DNA of 49,894 nucleotides from Jiangella anatolica (GTDB taxonomy: Bacteria; Actinomycetota; Actinomycetes; Jiangellales; Jiangellaceae). The stretch's first letter is position 1. Each line of letters starts with the position of its first letter. The stretch lies in assembly GCF_003236295.1 (NCBI RefSeq), contig NZ_POTW01000048.1, positions 1-49,894 on the forward strand, given 5' to 3'. Positions 34,086-42,585 of this stretch are shown in pieces. The notes beneath the pieces are model-generated. The model saw nothing but the letters and a program-made list of their open reading frames with translations, made no database searches and was not told the DNA's origin. The translations under genes were made by a program, and so were the position numbers.

Positions 34086-35132
34086 GTGACCATCGACTTC
34101 ACCACCGTCTTCGGACGCGGGCTGCTCCCCGAGATCGGGAAGATCGCCAACGCGCCGTTCGCCGTCGTGTCCATGCCCGACCTCGCCTCGGTGCATCGGG
34201 GCCGCCTCGGCGCCGAACCGGCCCTGGTGCTCGACGCCGGGCTCGACCGCGGCCACCTCGAGGAGCTCGTCGGCCGCTGCGCGTCGATGCGCACCATCGT
34301 CGGCATCGGCGGCGGCCAGGCGCTCGACGCCGCCAAGTACCTCGCCTGGCGGCTTCGCCTGCCGTTGTTCCAGGTCCCGACGGCGCTCAGCGTCAACGCC
34401 GCGTGGGGTCACCGGTCGGCGGTGCGCACCGACGGGATCGTCCAGTACGTCGGCTGGGCCGTGCCGGAGGCGGTGTTCGTCGACTTCGACCTCATCCGTG
34501 CGGCTCCGCCCGTGCTCAACTGGTCCGGCGCGGCGGACGTGCTGTGCTACCACACCGCGCTGTGGGACTGGCGGTTCGCGGCCGGGACCGGCAAGGTCGA
34601 GGCCGCCTGGCCGTACGACGAGCGGCTGGCCGCGGCGTCGGACGAGGCGCTGCGGCGCGTCGTGGACCACGTGGACGAGATCCACGCGCTCACCGACGAC
34701 GGCATCCGGAGCCTGGTCGCGAGCCTCGCCTACGGAGGTGGCGCGTTCGCGGCGGCCGGCTGGAACCCGCGGCACATCGAGGGCGCCGACCACTTCCTCT
34801 TCTACGCGCTGGAGTACGTGACCGGCCGGTCCTTCCTGCACGGGCAGGCCGTGGGCCTGGGCATCCTCATCGCCAGCGCGCTGCAGGGCAACGAGCCGGA
34901 CCGGATCCGCGGTGTCCTGGACCGGCTCGGACTCCCCTACCGCCCCGCCGACATGGGCATCACCTGGGACGACGTGAACGCGGCGTTCGACCGCGTCCAC
35001 GACGTCATCGAGCTGAGCGGGCTCTGGTACACGATCCTGTCCGCCCGCCCGATCACGCCGGCGTTCCGGGCCGCGATCCGGGAGTGGATCGACGCCGCCG
35101 ACCCCGCGCCCTGGGCGGACCCCGATGCCTGA
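34086..35132 (+). CDS. Iron-containing alcohol dehydrogenase, glycerol-1-phosphate dehydrogenase-like
   Basis: An NAD(P)-dependent dehydrogenase of 348 aa from the EgsA/AraM side of the iron-containing dehydrogenase superfamily. The nucleotide motif GIGGGQALDAAKYLA is at about 77-91. Metal-binding candidates are the Asp of SGAADVLCYHTALWDW, His in EGADHFLFYALE, and His in FLHGQAVGLG. PTALSVNAAWGHRSAVR is typical of the G1PDH group. Substrate could be glycerol phosphate, dihydroxyacetone phosphate or a sugar derivative. It overlaps the ROK kinase gene by 8 nt, so the two form an operon controlled from the divergent ROK operator. Confidence 0.87.
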   Translation: MTIDFTTVFGRGLLPEIGKIANAPFAVVSMPDLASVHRGRLGAEPALVLDAGLDRGHLEELVGRCASMRTIVGIGGGQALDAAKYLAWRLRLPLFQVPTALSVNAAWGHRSAVRTDGIVQYVGWAVPEAVFVDFDLIRAAPPVLNWSGAADVLCYHTALWDWRFAAGTGKVEAAWPYDERLAAASDEALRRVVDHVDEIHALTDDGIRSLVASLAYGGGAFAAAGWNPRHIEGADHFLFYALEYVTGRSFLHGQAVGLGILIASALQGNEPDRIRGVLDRLGLPYRPADMGITWDDVNAAFDRVHDVIELSGLWYTILSARPITPAFRAAIREWIDAADPAPWADPDA

Positions 35133-36030
35133 CCTGGCACCCGGCCTCGTCCTCGGCATCGACTTCGGCGGCACCAAGATCGACCTCGCGACGGCGACCG
35201 CCGGCGGCGAGATCGTCGACCGGGTCCGCATCGCCACCGAGGCCGCCGACGGCGCCGAGGCCGTCGTCGCCCGCGCGGTGCGGCAGGCCCGGGAGCTGAT
35301 GGACGTGACGCAGGCGTGGACGGGCCTGCGTCCGGTGGCGGCCGCCGCCGCGACCCCCGGCATCGAGAGCGACGGCGGCATCGCGCTGTCGCCCAACATC
35401 CCGGGCTGGGACCGCCTGCCGTTGCGCGACCGGCTCAGCACCGGCCTCGGCCTGGAGCGGCTCACCGTCGACACAGACGTCAAGCTGGCGACCCGCGCCG
35501 AGTACGAGCTCGGCGCGCTGAGCGGCGCGGATCCTGGGCTCTACCTCAGCGCCGGCACCGGCGTCGCGGCCGGCATCGTCGTCGGCGGGACCGTCCTGCG
35601 CGGCGCGAACGGCGCTGCCGGCGAGATCGGCTACGCGCCGGCGTCGTCGGGGTCGGCCGGCGCGAATCTCGAGGACGTCGTCGGCGGGCGGGCCATCGAG
35701 GAGCGGGTGGCGGCGGAGACCGGCGCCGTGCTGCGCGCCGGCGAGGTGCTGCTGTCGGACCAGCCGTGGCTGCGCGCGCTCGCCGACGGTGTCCTGACGC
35801 AGCTCGGCGCCGCGGTCGCCGGCCTCGTCCTGGCCGTCGACCCGGCGGTCGTCGCGATCGGCGGCGGGCTGATGAGCGCGTCGGAGCCGATCCTGCGGGC
35901 GGTCGAACGCGCCGTCGCGGGCACGCCGTTCCCGCCGCCGATCCGGCCCGCGCGATTCCTCCACGACGGGTCGCTGCGTGGGGCGCTGCTCGCGGCCGCC
36001 GGTCTCGTCGCACCGGCGGCCGCCCGCTGA
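35125..36030 (+). CDS. ROK-family sugar kinase
   Basis: A cytoplasmic sugar kinase of 301 aa without a DNA-binding domain. The phosphate loop is GIDFGGTKIDLA (11-22), the catalytic region VDTDVKLATRAEYELGAL, the adenosine part LYLSAGTGVAAGIVVGG, and GAAGEIGYAP precedes the usual zinc-binding site, which is missing here (SSGSAGANLEDVVGG). The substrate is probably a hexose or an aminosugar; it may act on the same pathway as the dehydrogenase. It ends one base before the stop of the converging ROK regulator gene. Confidence 0.88.
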   Translation: MPDLAPGLVLGIDFGGTKIDLATATAGGEIVDRVRIATEAADGAEAVVARAVRQARELMDVTQAWTGLRPVAAAAATPGIESDGGIALSPNIPGWDRLPLRDRLSTGLGLERLTVDTDVKLATRAEYELGALSGADPGLYLSAGTGVAAGIVVGGTVLRGANGAAGEIGYAPASSGSAGANLEDVVGGRAIEERVAAETGAVLRAGEVLLSDQPWLRALADGVLTQLGAAVAGLVLAVDPAVVAIGGGLMSASEPILRAVERAVAGTPFPPPIRPARFLHDGSLRGALLAAAGLVAPAAAR

Positions 36031-37179
36031 TCACGGCCCGATCATCGTCCGCAGCTGGCCGATCGCCGTCGTCACCTCGGCCGTGGCCAGCGTGGAGCGG
36101 GCCACGCCGAGCGAGGCGAACGCGCGGTCGACGGACAGCGCGAGGGTCCCGGCGACGAACGCGAGGTCGCCCAGCGACGTGACCATGACACGCGTGTCGG
36201 CGCCGAACCGGCGCCGGATCGTCTCGGCGACGGCGTCGATCTCGTCGGCCAGCGGCTCGCTCAGCGCGCCGCCGACGATGAGCGTCGACGCCTCGTAGGC
36301 CACGACGGCGATGGACGCCGCCAGCTCCAGTCCCGCGTGGGCGCGCCGGCGCAGCTCGCGGTGGCCATCCGACGTGCCGCGCAGCAGATCGGCGGGGGTT
36401 CCGGGGCCCAGCGACCGCGACCGCGCGAAGGCTGCGACGCCGGCGCCGCTGAGCACGTCCTCGATGCGGTCCGGGCCCACTCCCAGCGGGATCATGCGCA
36501 GCTCGCCGACCCGGCCGTCGCGGCCGCGCAGCAGCTCACCGCCGAGGATCACGCCCGCGCCGATGCCGGTGCTCAGCGTCAGCATCACGGTGGTGCTGTC
36601 CGGGCCGAAGCCGTTCCACACGTGCTCGCCGAGCACGGCGAGATTGGCGTCGTTGTCCAGCCGCAGGTGCTCTGGCCACTCGGCCTCGAGCGCGTCGAGG
36701 AAGACGCCGGACTCGACGGCCGGGAGGTTCGGCGCCTCGGTGATCATGCTCGTGTGCGGGTCGACGACCCCGGGGACGCCCATGGTGATGAACCGCGGCC
36801 CGGGCCGCCCCGACGTCACCTCGGCCACGTTGGCAACGATCCAGGCCGCGAGGCCGGCCGGGTCCGCGTCCCGCGGCGTCGGCTGGGCCGTGAAGCCGAC
36901 GACCTCACCGTGCGCGTTGATGACGACGAAGCGCGCGCTCGTGGCGCCGAGGTCCACGCCGCAGGCGGCGAACGCGTCGGCGTGGACGCGCAGCGTCTCG
37001 GGCTGGCTGCCGTCGCTGACGACGAGCCCGTCGTCGAGCAGCTCCCGGGTGACGCGAGAGATCGAGGCCTTGCTCAGCCCGGTGGCGGCGACCAGCTGCG
37101 AGCGAGCGATGCGGCCCTGCGCGACGATGGCAGCCAGCACCCGGGCCCGGTTCAGGCTGCGGATGTCCCGGTTCTCCAC
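36031..37179 (-). CDS. ROK-family transcriptional regulator
   Basis: A 382-aa regulator: winged HTH (residues about 5-60, RVLAAIVAQGRIARSQLVAATGLSKASISRVTREL) plus ROK domain (CGVDLGATSARFVVIN, RLDNDANLAVLGEH, LSTGIGAGVILGG, GRVGELRMIPLG). The zinc motif is absent. GTG 37179 is preceded by a full promoter (TTGCAT, 17 nt, AACTAT) with 6 nt to the GTG, so it is leaderless. TAGTTTCAG in the promoter resembles the half-site of the classical XylR/ROK operator and recurs upstream of the neighbouring ROK gene. Confidence 0.92.
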   Translation of the reverse strand: MENRDIRSLNRARVLAAIVAQGRIARSQLVAATGLSKASISRVTRELLDDGLVVSDGSQPETLRVHADAFAACGVDLGATSARFVVINAHGEVVGFTAQPTPRDADPAGLAAWIVANVAEVTSGRPGPRFITMGVPGVVDPHTSMITEAPNLPAVESGVFLDALEAEWPEHLRLDNDANLAVLGEHVWNGFGPDSTTVMLTLSTGIGAGVILGGELLRGRDGRVGELRMIPLGVGPDRIEDVLSGAGVAAFARSRSLGPGTPADLLRGTSDGHRELRRRAHAGLELAASIAVVAYEASTLIVGGALSEPLADEIDAVAETIRRRFGADTRVMVTSLGDLAFVAGTLALSVDRAFASLGVARSTLATAEVTTAIGQLRTMIGP

Positions 37180-37185
37180 CCCGCT

Positions 37186-37214
37186 ATAGTTTCAGCCTGA
37201 CCCGCGCCATGCAA
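37186..37214 (-). promoter_or_regulatory. Promoter of ROK gene with ROK-type half-site
   Basis: -35 TTGCAT (37214-37209), 17-nt spacer, -10 AACTAT (37191-37186), 6 nt to GTG 37179. TAGTTTCAG (plus strand 37187-37195) overlaps the -10. Confidence 0.6.
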
Positions 37215-37216
37215 GG

Positions 37217-38260
37217 CTAGGCGAGCAGCCGTTCCTGCACCCTCCGCACGGAGAGCCCCAGCGCCCCGGCGACCGTGGCACCGGCGCCGAGGCCGCCCTC
37301 GACCAGCCGCGGCGGCGCGGCGATCTCGTCGGCCAGCTGGCGCGCGACCCGCGCCAGCGTCGTCCGCCCACCCACCGACGGCAGCTGGGACAACACGATG
37401 ACGTCGGGCGAGTACGCCGCGCTGAGCACCATCGCGAGGAAGTAGACGATCTGCTCCTCCGCACGCCCGTCGTCGGCCCGCACGGCGTCGCGCAGTGCCT
37501 GCTCGGCGTCGACGCCGGCGGACACCGGCAGGTCGCCGAACTCGCCGACGAGCCCCGTCCGGCCGTGCAGGATCGCGCCGGACAGGTAGACGCCGCCGCC
37601 GGTCGTCTCGCCGATCATGAGGTAGACCGCGGTGCGCGCGCCGGCCGCGGCCTCGCCGTGCTCGCGCTCGCCGAGGATCGCGAGGTCGGCGTCGTTCTCG
37701 ACGACCACCTCCGCGCCGAGCTCGCGGGAGAGTTCCGCTGCCAGCGGGTGCCCCTCCAGCTCCGCGTAGCCGGCCGCGTCCAGCAGCAGGCCGTCGGCGC
37801 CGACCCGGGCCGGCACGCCGACGGTCACCGCGACCTGCTGGGCGGCGCCGGGCAGCCGCGTGCGCAGCTGGGCGACGACCAGATCGCGCAGCTCGGCGGG
37901 TCCCGCCGCCGCCACCGGCACGCTCCAGCGCTTGGTCTCGACCCCGCGCACGTCGGCGGCCAGGAACCGGCACTGCGTGCGCGACACCGAGACGCCGGCT
38001 GCCCAGCCCAGAGCGCCGTTGAGCACCAGGGCGGTGGTGGGCCGCCCCGCCGCGCCGGGCCCGAGCGTCGGGCCTTCGACGAGCACGCCGTCGGCGAGCA
38101 GCTCGCGCACGACCCGCGACACCGTCGCCTTGCTCAGGCCGGAGAGGGAGGCGATCTCGTGGCGGGTGAGCACACCGCGCTGCAGCGCCAGCCGCACGAC
38201 GGACTGGCGGTTGTACGGCCGCGCGTCCGTCGTCGCCTGGAGTCCTGCCGACGCCACCAT
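37217..38260 (-). CDS. ROK-family transcriptional regulator
   Basis: A 347-aa regulator with an HTH at about 15-66 (SVVRLALQRGVLTRHEIASLSGLSKATVSRVVREL) and a ROK domain (AAGVSVSRTQCRFLAADVRG, VVENDADLAILGERE, MIGETTGGGVYLSG). The ATG at 38260 has a GAGGTGA ribosome site. TTAGTTTTAG at 38311-38320 upstream is a probable operator half-site shared with the next ROK gene. It lies directly after the C45 acyltransferase gene on the same strand and may answer to the compound handled by that cassette. Confidence 0.91.
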   Translation of the reverse strand: MVASAGLQATTDARPYNRQSVVRLALQRGVLTRHEIASLSGLSKATVSRVVRELLADGVLVEGPTLGPGAAGRPTTALVLNGALGWAAGVSVSRTQCRFLAADVRGVETKRWSVPVAAAGPAELRDLVVAQLRTRLPGAAQQVAVTVGVPARVGADGLLLDAAGYAELEGHPLAAELSRELGAEVVVENDADLAILGEREHGEAAAGARTAVYLMIGETTGGGVYLSGAILHGRTGLVGEFGDLPVSAGVDAEQALRDAVRADDGRAEEQIVYFLAMVLSAAYSPDVIVLSQLPSVGGRTTLARVARQLADEIAAPPRLVEGGLGAGATVAGALGLSVRRVQERLLA

Positions 38261-38310
38261 GTCACCTCACCCACCCTCGGCCGGCCGTGATCGGCACGCT
38301 AGCACGCGGA

Positions 38311-38320
38311 TTAGTTTTAG
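38311..38320. promoter_or_regulatory. Candidate ROK operator half-site
   Basis: TTAGTTTTAG lies about 50 nt upstream of the ROK start codon in an AT-rich patch. TTAGTTT matches the half-site of XylR-type ROK operators, and TAGTTTYAG is shared with the promoter at 37186-37214. Confidence 0.4.
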
Positions 38321-38334
38321 TGTGGAACAGGATC

Positions 38335-39456
38335 TCACTCGGGCGTCGCTGGACCGTCGTACAGGTTCCGGGGCAGCAGCCGGTAGGCGTGGCGACAGGG
38401 TGGCCCGTCGGTGAAACGGTACTCGCCCGTGGTCAGGTCGACCAGGCTCGAGGTGAGCGTCTCTCCCCTGGCCACCTCCGCGCCGGTCGGGTCGGGGTGG
38501 TTGCAGACCGAGTGCGGCAGGCTGAAGTGGTCGCTCATCGTCGCCCGGACGATGTCGGCGACCTGACCGGCGGTGGTGGTCTGCCGGCACGGCCCGAGGC
38601 CGGCGCCGACGCGCTCGCCACGGAACAGTGAGTCAGGTGACGGCCGATAGTCGTCGCCGATGCCGGCGGGCCGGAACGAGACGAAGTGGTTCGCGTGGGC
38701 CAGGACGCCGTCGCGCGGGTAGCTCCAGCCGTGCCGGTCCGGCGTCGTCTCGACGTCGATGACGAAACCGTCGCGGTGGGTCAGCAGCAGGTTGTTCGGC
38801 CGGGCCTGGTCGACGTCGAACACCGCGCGCAGCGCCTCGTTCAGGCTCCACGAGTTGAGCACCTTGCGCCGGATGTAGGTCTGCGGAACGCCGGGCCGGG
38901 TGCGGATCTGCGAGCGCAGGCCGTTGGCGTTCAGCGCCAGGCCGGCGGAGTTCGCGCCGTGCCGGCCCACCTGCCCGGCCTCGGCGACCATCATGATCGT
39001 CGGCCGGCCCGGCTGGGCGATCCGCAGCGCCACCAGGGACGGCCGGGTGCCGCTGTAGAAGTCCCAGTTCTGCCCGCAGTACGTGTGCCCGGTGCCGCTG
39101 GCCTCCCCGGTGAGCGCGAACGAGGTGCACTCGTCCGGCGCCGTCCCCGTGTAGGGGCCCTGGTCGTCGAGCTCGGACCGGCCGTTCAGGGCGAGGATCT
39201 CCTCGAAGCGGCGGCCGCTGCCCTCGGCGATGCCGTCGATCTCGTCCAGGGCCTCGGGCAGATAGGACTCGATCCACGGGATCCAGTCCGTGGCCCGGGC
39301 GCAGACCTCCGACCACGGCCGGCCCTTCATGACGCCGAACAGCTCGGCGTAGAACTCCACGCTCGCCGCGATGCGGTCCGCCGCGGCCTCGCCGTGTGCC
39401 CGTCCGCACTCCCGTGCTGTGCCGGAGAGCTCGACGAACGGAATCGACTCGGTCAC
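38335..39456 (-). CDS. C45-family Ntn acyltransferase/hydrolase (paralogue 1)
   Basis: A 373-aa relative of acyl-CoA:6-aminopenicillanate acyltransferase (peptidase family C45), which self-cleaves to expose an N-terminal nucleophile and forms or breaks amide bonds. The candidate nucleophile is Cys110 in APDECTSFALTG; the following GQNWD (129-132) and [17 protein letters not shown] are the family's conserved oxyanion and substrate region. There is no signal peptide. It is the last gene of a polar amino-acid importer operon (GTGA overlap with the permease gene), so it may process an imported acylated amino acid or peptide-like compound. Confidence 0.87.
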   Translation of the reverse strand: MTESIPFVELSGTARECGRAHGEAAADRIAASVEFYAELFGVMKGRPWSEVCARATDWIPWIESYLPEALDEIDGIAEGSGRRFEEILALNGRSELDDQGPYTGTAPDECTSFALTGEASGTGHTYCGQNWDFYSGTRPSLVALRIAQPGRPTIMMVAEAGQVGRHGANSAGLALNANGLRSQIRTRPGVPQTYIRRKVLNSWSLNEALRAVFDVDQARPNNLLLTHRDGFVIDVETTPDRHGWSYPRDGVLAHANHFVSFRPAGIGDDYRPSPDSLFRGERVGAGLGPCRQTTTAGQVADIVRATMSDHFSLPHSVCNHPDPTGAEVARGETLTSSLVDLTTGEYRFTDGPPCRHAYRLLPRNLYDGPATPE

Positions 39457-40250
39457 GTCTTCGACCTCCGGTCCAGGTACTCGGCCAGCTGGGACAGTGC
39501 GATGTTGACCGCGACGAAGAGCACGGCGACGCCGATGTAGGCCTGCAGGAAGTCGCCGGTGAACTCGCCGAGGATCTTGCCGGAGTACAGCAGCTCGGGA
39601 TAGCTGACGACGTAGCCGAGGCTGGTCTCCTTGATGACCCGCACGACCTGGCTGACCAGCGCCGGCCGCAGCGACCGCAGCACCTGCGGCAGCACGATCA
39701 GCGTGGTGGTCCTGGTGTGCGTCAGCCCGATCGCATAGCCGGCGTCGACCTGGCCGCGGTCCAGTGACAGCACGCCGGCCCGGACGATCTCGGCGAACAC
39801 GGCGCCGGCGTGCAGCACGATCGGCACCGTCAGCTGCCAGAACGTCGGCAGCACGACGCCGGCGGCCGGCAGGCCGAGCAGGAAGAAGTAGATGAGCAGG
39901 ATCAGGGGGATCGAGCGCAGGAACTCGATCGCGGCCGTCGCCGGCGCGGCGATCCACCAGCGGCGCGACAGCCGCATCAGGCCCAGGACCGTACCGAGCG
40001 GCAACGACAGGACGACGGCGACCGCGCCGGCTCGCAGCGTCGAGACGAAGCCGTCCAGCAGGAACCTCTGGTAGTCCCACTCGGTGAACACGCGCCACCG
40101 GACCGGGTCGAGCTGGCCGGCCGCGGACAGCTGCGCCAGCACGACCGCCACGACGCCGGCGATGCCGGCCGCCGTCCACAGCGTCACCGTCCGGATCCTG
40201 CGATGCGCCCGCGGTCCCAGGTGGTCGAAGAGGACGTCCTCGGTGGTCAT
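39453..40250 (-). CDS. Polar amino-acid ABC transporter permease
   Basis: An HisM/GlnP-type permease of 265 aa. After an unusual N-terminal extension of about 25 residues with Arg/His (FDHLGPRAHRRIR) come the membrane segments, including FVSTLRAGAVAVVLSLPLGTVLGLMRLS, EFLRSIPLILLIYFFLLGLP, and the EAA-loop AGYAIGLTHTRTTTLIVLPQVLR. It pairs with the upstream permease, overlapping it by ATGA. Confidence 0.93.
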   Translation of the reverse strand: MTTEDVLFDHLGPRAHRRIRTVTLWTAAGIAGVVAVVLAQLSAAGQLDPVRWRVFTEWDYQRFLLDGFVSTLRAGAVAVVLSLPLGTVLGLMRLSRRWWIAAPATAAIEFLRSIPLILLIYFFLLGLPAAGVVLPTFWQLTVPIVLHAGAVFAEIVRAGVLSLDRGQVDAGYAIGLTHTRTTTLIVLPQVLRSLRPALVSQVVRVIKETSLGYVVSYPELLYSGKILGEFTGDFLQAYIGVAVLFVAVNIALSQLAEYLDRRSKT

Positions 40251-40891
40251 CGCACCACCCGAACGCGCCGCTCGATGACGCCCGCCGTGTGCCCGATGGT
40301 CAGCGTCATGACGAGGTAGCCGAGGCCGGCCAGGGCGAAGCAGAGGATGGGCTGCGCCTCGAGCAGGTTGACCGAGCGGACCGTGCCGGTCAGCTCGTGC
40401 ACCCCCATCGCGGCGCCCAGCGCGGACCCGAGCACGATGTTGATGAAGATGGTCGCGAGCGGCTGCACCATCGACCGCAGCGACTGCGGCAGCACGACGG
40501 TCCGGAACACGGCGCTCGTGGCGAGGCCCAGCGCTCGGGCGGCCTCGATCTCGCCCACCGACACCGACCGGATGCCCGACCGGACCGTCTCGCACACGTA
40601 GCAGGCGAAGTACATGCTCAGCCCCACGACGACGCAGGTGAACAGCGGAATGGTCAGGCCGACCTCGGGCAGGCCGAAGACGATGACGGCGATCAGGACG
40701 AGCACCGGCGCGTTGCGCACGACCTCGACGTAGGCGGTGCCGACGGCCCGCAGCAGCGGCACCGGGCACAGGCGCAGCACACTGAGCAGGACGCCGAGGA
40801 CGAAGGCCAGCGGGAACGTCACGATCGACAGCTGGATCGTCGTCAGCATGCCGCCCAGCAGCTCGTCCTGATAGTCAGCGATGACGGACAT
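40247..40891 (-). CDS. Polar amino-acid ABC transporter permease
   Basis: An HisQ/GlnP-type permease of 214 aa: GMLTTIQLSIVTFPLAFVLG, YVEVVRNAPVLVLIAVIVFG, and the EAA-loop EAARALGLATSAVFRTVVLPQSLR that contacts the ATPase. Five or six membrane segments. It lies between the binding-protein gene and the second permease gene. Confidence 0.93.
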   Translation of the reverse strand: MSVIADYQDELLGGMLTTIQLSIVTFPLAFVLGVLLSVLRLCPVPLLRAVGTAYVEVVRNAPVLVLIAVIVFGLPEVGLTIPLFTCVVVGLSMYFACYVCETVRSGIRSVSVGEIEAARALGLATSAVFRTVVLPQSLRSMVQPLATIFINIVLGSALGAAMGVHELTGTVRSVNLLEAQPILCFALAGLGYLVMTLTIGHTAGVIERRVRVVR

Positions 40892-40904
40892 CGGCGGCGC
40901 CCGA

Positions 40905-41822
40905 TCAGGGCGAGCCGGGCGTCGGCAGCACCGGCGGCTCGTCCTGGACGACGCCGACGGTGTCGTCCCAGAGCCGCTGCCAGGTGCCGTCGGCGACGAT
41001 GGTCCGGACGAACTCGTCGACGATCTCCTTGAACTCGGGGTCGTCCTCGGACATCCCGATGCCGAACTCCACCGTCCCGTAGGTGGCGGGGAGCAGCATC
41101 ACGTCCGTCTCCTGGACGATCTTGCTGAGCAGGCTGGCGTTGTTCTGCGACCAGGCGTCCACCCGGCCCTGCCGCAGCGCCTCCAGGCACTCCGACGACG
41201 TCTCGAACAGGATGGGCTCGGCCTCGGGGATGCCCCGGCGCAGCGCCTCCTCGGCGGCGCCGGGCTGGGTGGCCACCTTCATCCCGGCCAGGTCGCCGGC
41301 GTCCTCGATCCGCGTCTCGTCGCTGCGCACGACGATGCCGCTCTGCGCGATGTAGTAGGGCGTGGAGAAGTCGATCAGCCGGTCCCGTGCCTCGGTGATG
41401 CTGTAGGTGGACACGACCACGTCGACGGAGCCGTTCTGCAGCAGCGACTCCCGCGTCTCGGCGCCGCTGGTCTTCGTCTCGACGTTCGGCTCGCCCAGGA
41501 TGTATTTGGCGAGCAGCTGGGCGATCCCGGCGTCGAAGCCGGAGATCCGGCCGGTGGCGGGGTCCTGCAGCGCGAAGACCGGCGAGCTGAGCACCCCGGC
41601 GGCCACCAGTGAGCCGCGTTCCCGGATGCGCTGGACGGTCGGTGTCAGCGGCAGGTTCTCGCCCACGGGTCCCTGCTCGACGGCCGCGGATTGGTCGACC
41701 TCGGCCAGGACGTTGGTAGCGGATCTCTCCGCCGGCTCCGCGGAGCTGGAACACGCGGCGGCCACGAGCAGCGCGGCCAGCCCGGCCACGGCCGGGACGA
41801 GCCGGTGACGGCGACGAGCCAT
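40905..41822 (-). CDS. Family-3 amino-acid-binding lipoprotein
   Basis: The substrate-binding lipoprotein of the importer, 305 aa, with a lipobox LVAAAC (Cys24). SBP_bac_3 motifs: RIRERGSLVAAGVLSSPVFALQDPATGRISGFDAGIAQLLA, VDVVVSTYSITEARDRLIDFSTPYYIAQSGIVVR, and LAGMKVATQPGAAEEAL. Family members bind glutamate, glutamine, aspartate, lysine or similar polar compounds. It lies in the operon with two permeases, an ATPase and two C45 enzymes. Confidence 0.93.
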   Translation of the reverse strand: MARRRHRLVPAVAGLAALLVAAACSSSAEPAERSATNVLAEVDQSAAVEQGPVGENLPLTPTVQRIRERGSLVAAGVLSSPVFALQDPATGRISGFDAGIAQLLAKYILGEPNVETKTSGAETRESLLQNGSVDVVVSTYSITEARDRLIDFSTPYYIAQSGIVVRSDETRIEDAGDLAGMKVATQPGAAEEALRRGIPEAEPILFETSSECLEALRQGRVDAWSQNNASLLSKIVQETDVMLLPATYGTVEFGIGMSEDDPEFKEIVDEFVRTIVADGTWQRLWDDTVGVVQDEPPVLPTPGSP

Positions 41823-41838
41823 GGTCTGTCTCCCCTTG

Positions 41839-42585
41839 CTAGTGGTGGAGCACCCGCGACAGGAAGTCCCGGGCGCGGTCGGTCTGCGGGTTGTCGAAGA
41901 ACTCCTGCGGGCTGCCGGCCTCCAGGACCCGGCCGCCGTCCATGAACAGGACGCGGTCGGCGGCGCGGCGGGCGAAGCCCATCTCGTGGGTGACGACGAT
42001 CATGGTCATGCCGTCGCGGGCCAGCGAGGTCATCACGTCGAGGACCTCGTTGATCATCTCCGGGTCGAGGGCGGAGGTCGGCTCGTCGAAGAGCAGCACC
42101 TTCGGCTCCATCGCCAGGGCACGCGCGATGGCGGCGCGCTGCTGCTGCCCGCCGGACAGGTGCGCAGGCATCTTGCCCGCCTGGTCGGCGATGCCGACCC
42201 GGTCCAGCAGGGTGCGAGCCCGCTGCTCGGCCTCGCGCCGCGGCAGCTTGCGCACCTTGACCGGCCCGAGCGTGACGTTGTCCAGGATCGTCTTGTGCGC
42301 GAACAGGTTGAAGGACTGGAAGACCATCCCGACGTCGGCGCGCAGCGCGGCCAGCGCCCGGCCCTCGGCCGGCAGCGGCACCCCGTCCACCGCGATCGTG
42401 CCCGAGTCGATCGGCTCCAGCCGGTTGATCGAGCGGCACAGCGTCGACTTGCCCGAGCCGGACGGCCCGATGATCACGACCACCTCGCCGCGGCCGACCG
42501 ACAGGGTGACGTCGCGCAGGACGTGCAGCGAGCCGAAGTACTTGTTGACGCCGTCCAGCGCGACGAGCGGGGGTCGGTCGGTCAT
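41839..42585 (-). CDS. Polar amino-acid ABC transporter ATP-binding protein
   Basis: A GlnQ/HisP-type ATPase of 248 aa: Walker [36 protein letters not shown], signature LSGGQQQR, Walker [14 protein letters not shown], switch [22 protein letters not shown]. Overlaps the upstream C45 gene stop by ATGA and is followed by the binding-protein gene after 16 nt. Confidence 0.95.
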   Translation of the reverse strand: MTDRPPLVALDGVNKYFGSLHVLRDVTLSVGRGEVVVIIGPSGSGKSTLCRSINRLEPIDSGTIAVDGVPLPAEGRALAALRADVGMVFQSFNLFAHKTILDNVTLGPVKVRKLPRREAEQRARTLLDRVGIADQAGKMPAHLSGGQQQRAAIARALAMEPKVLLFDEPTSALDPEMINEVLDVMTSLARDGMTMIVVTHEMGFARRAADRVLFMDGGRVLEAGSPQEFFDNPQTDRARDFLSRVLHH

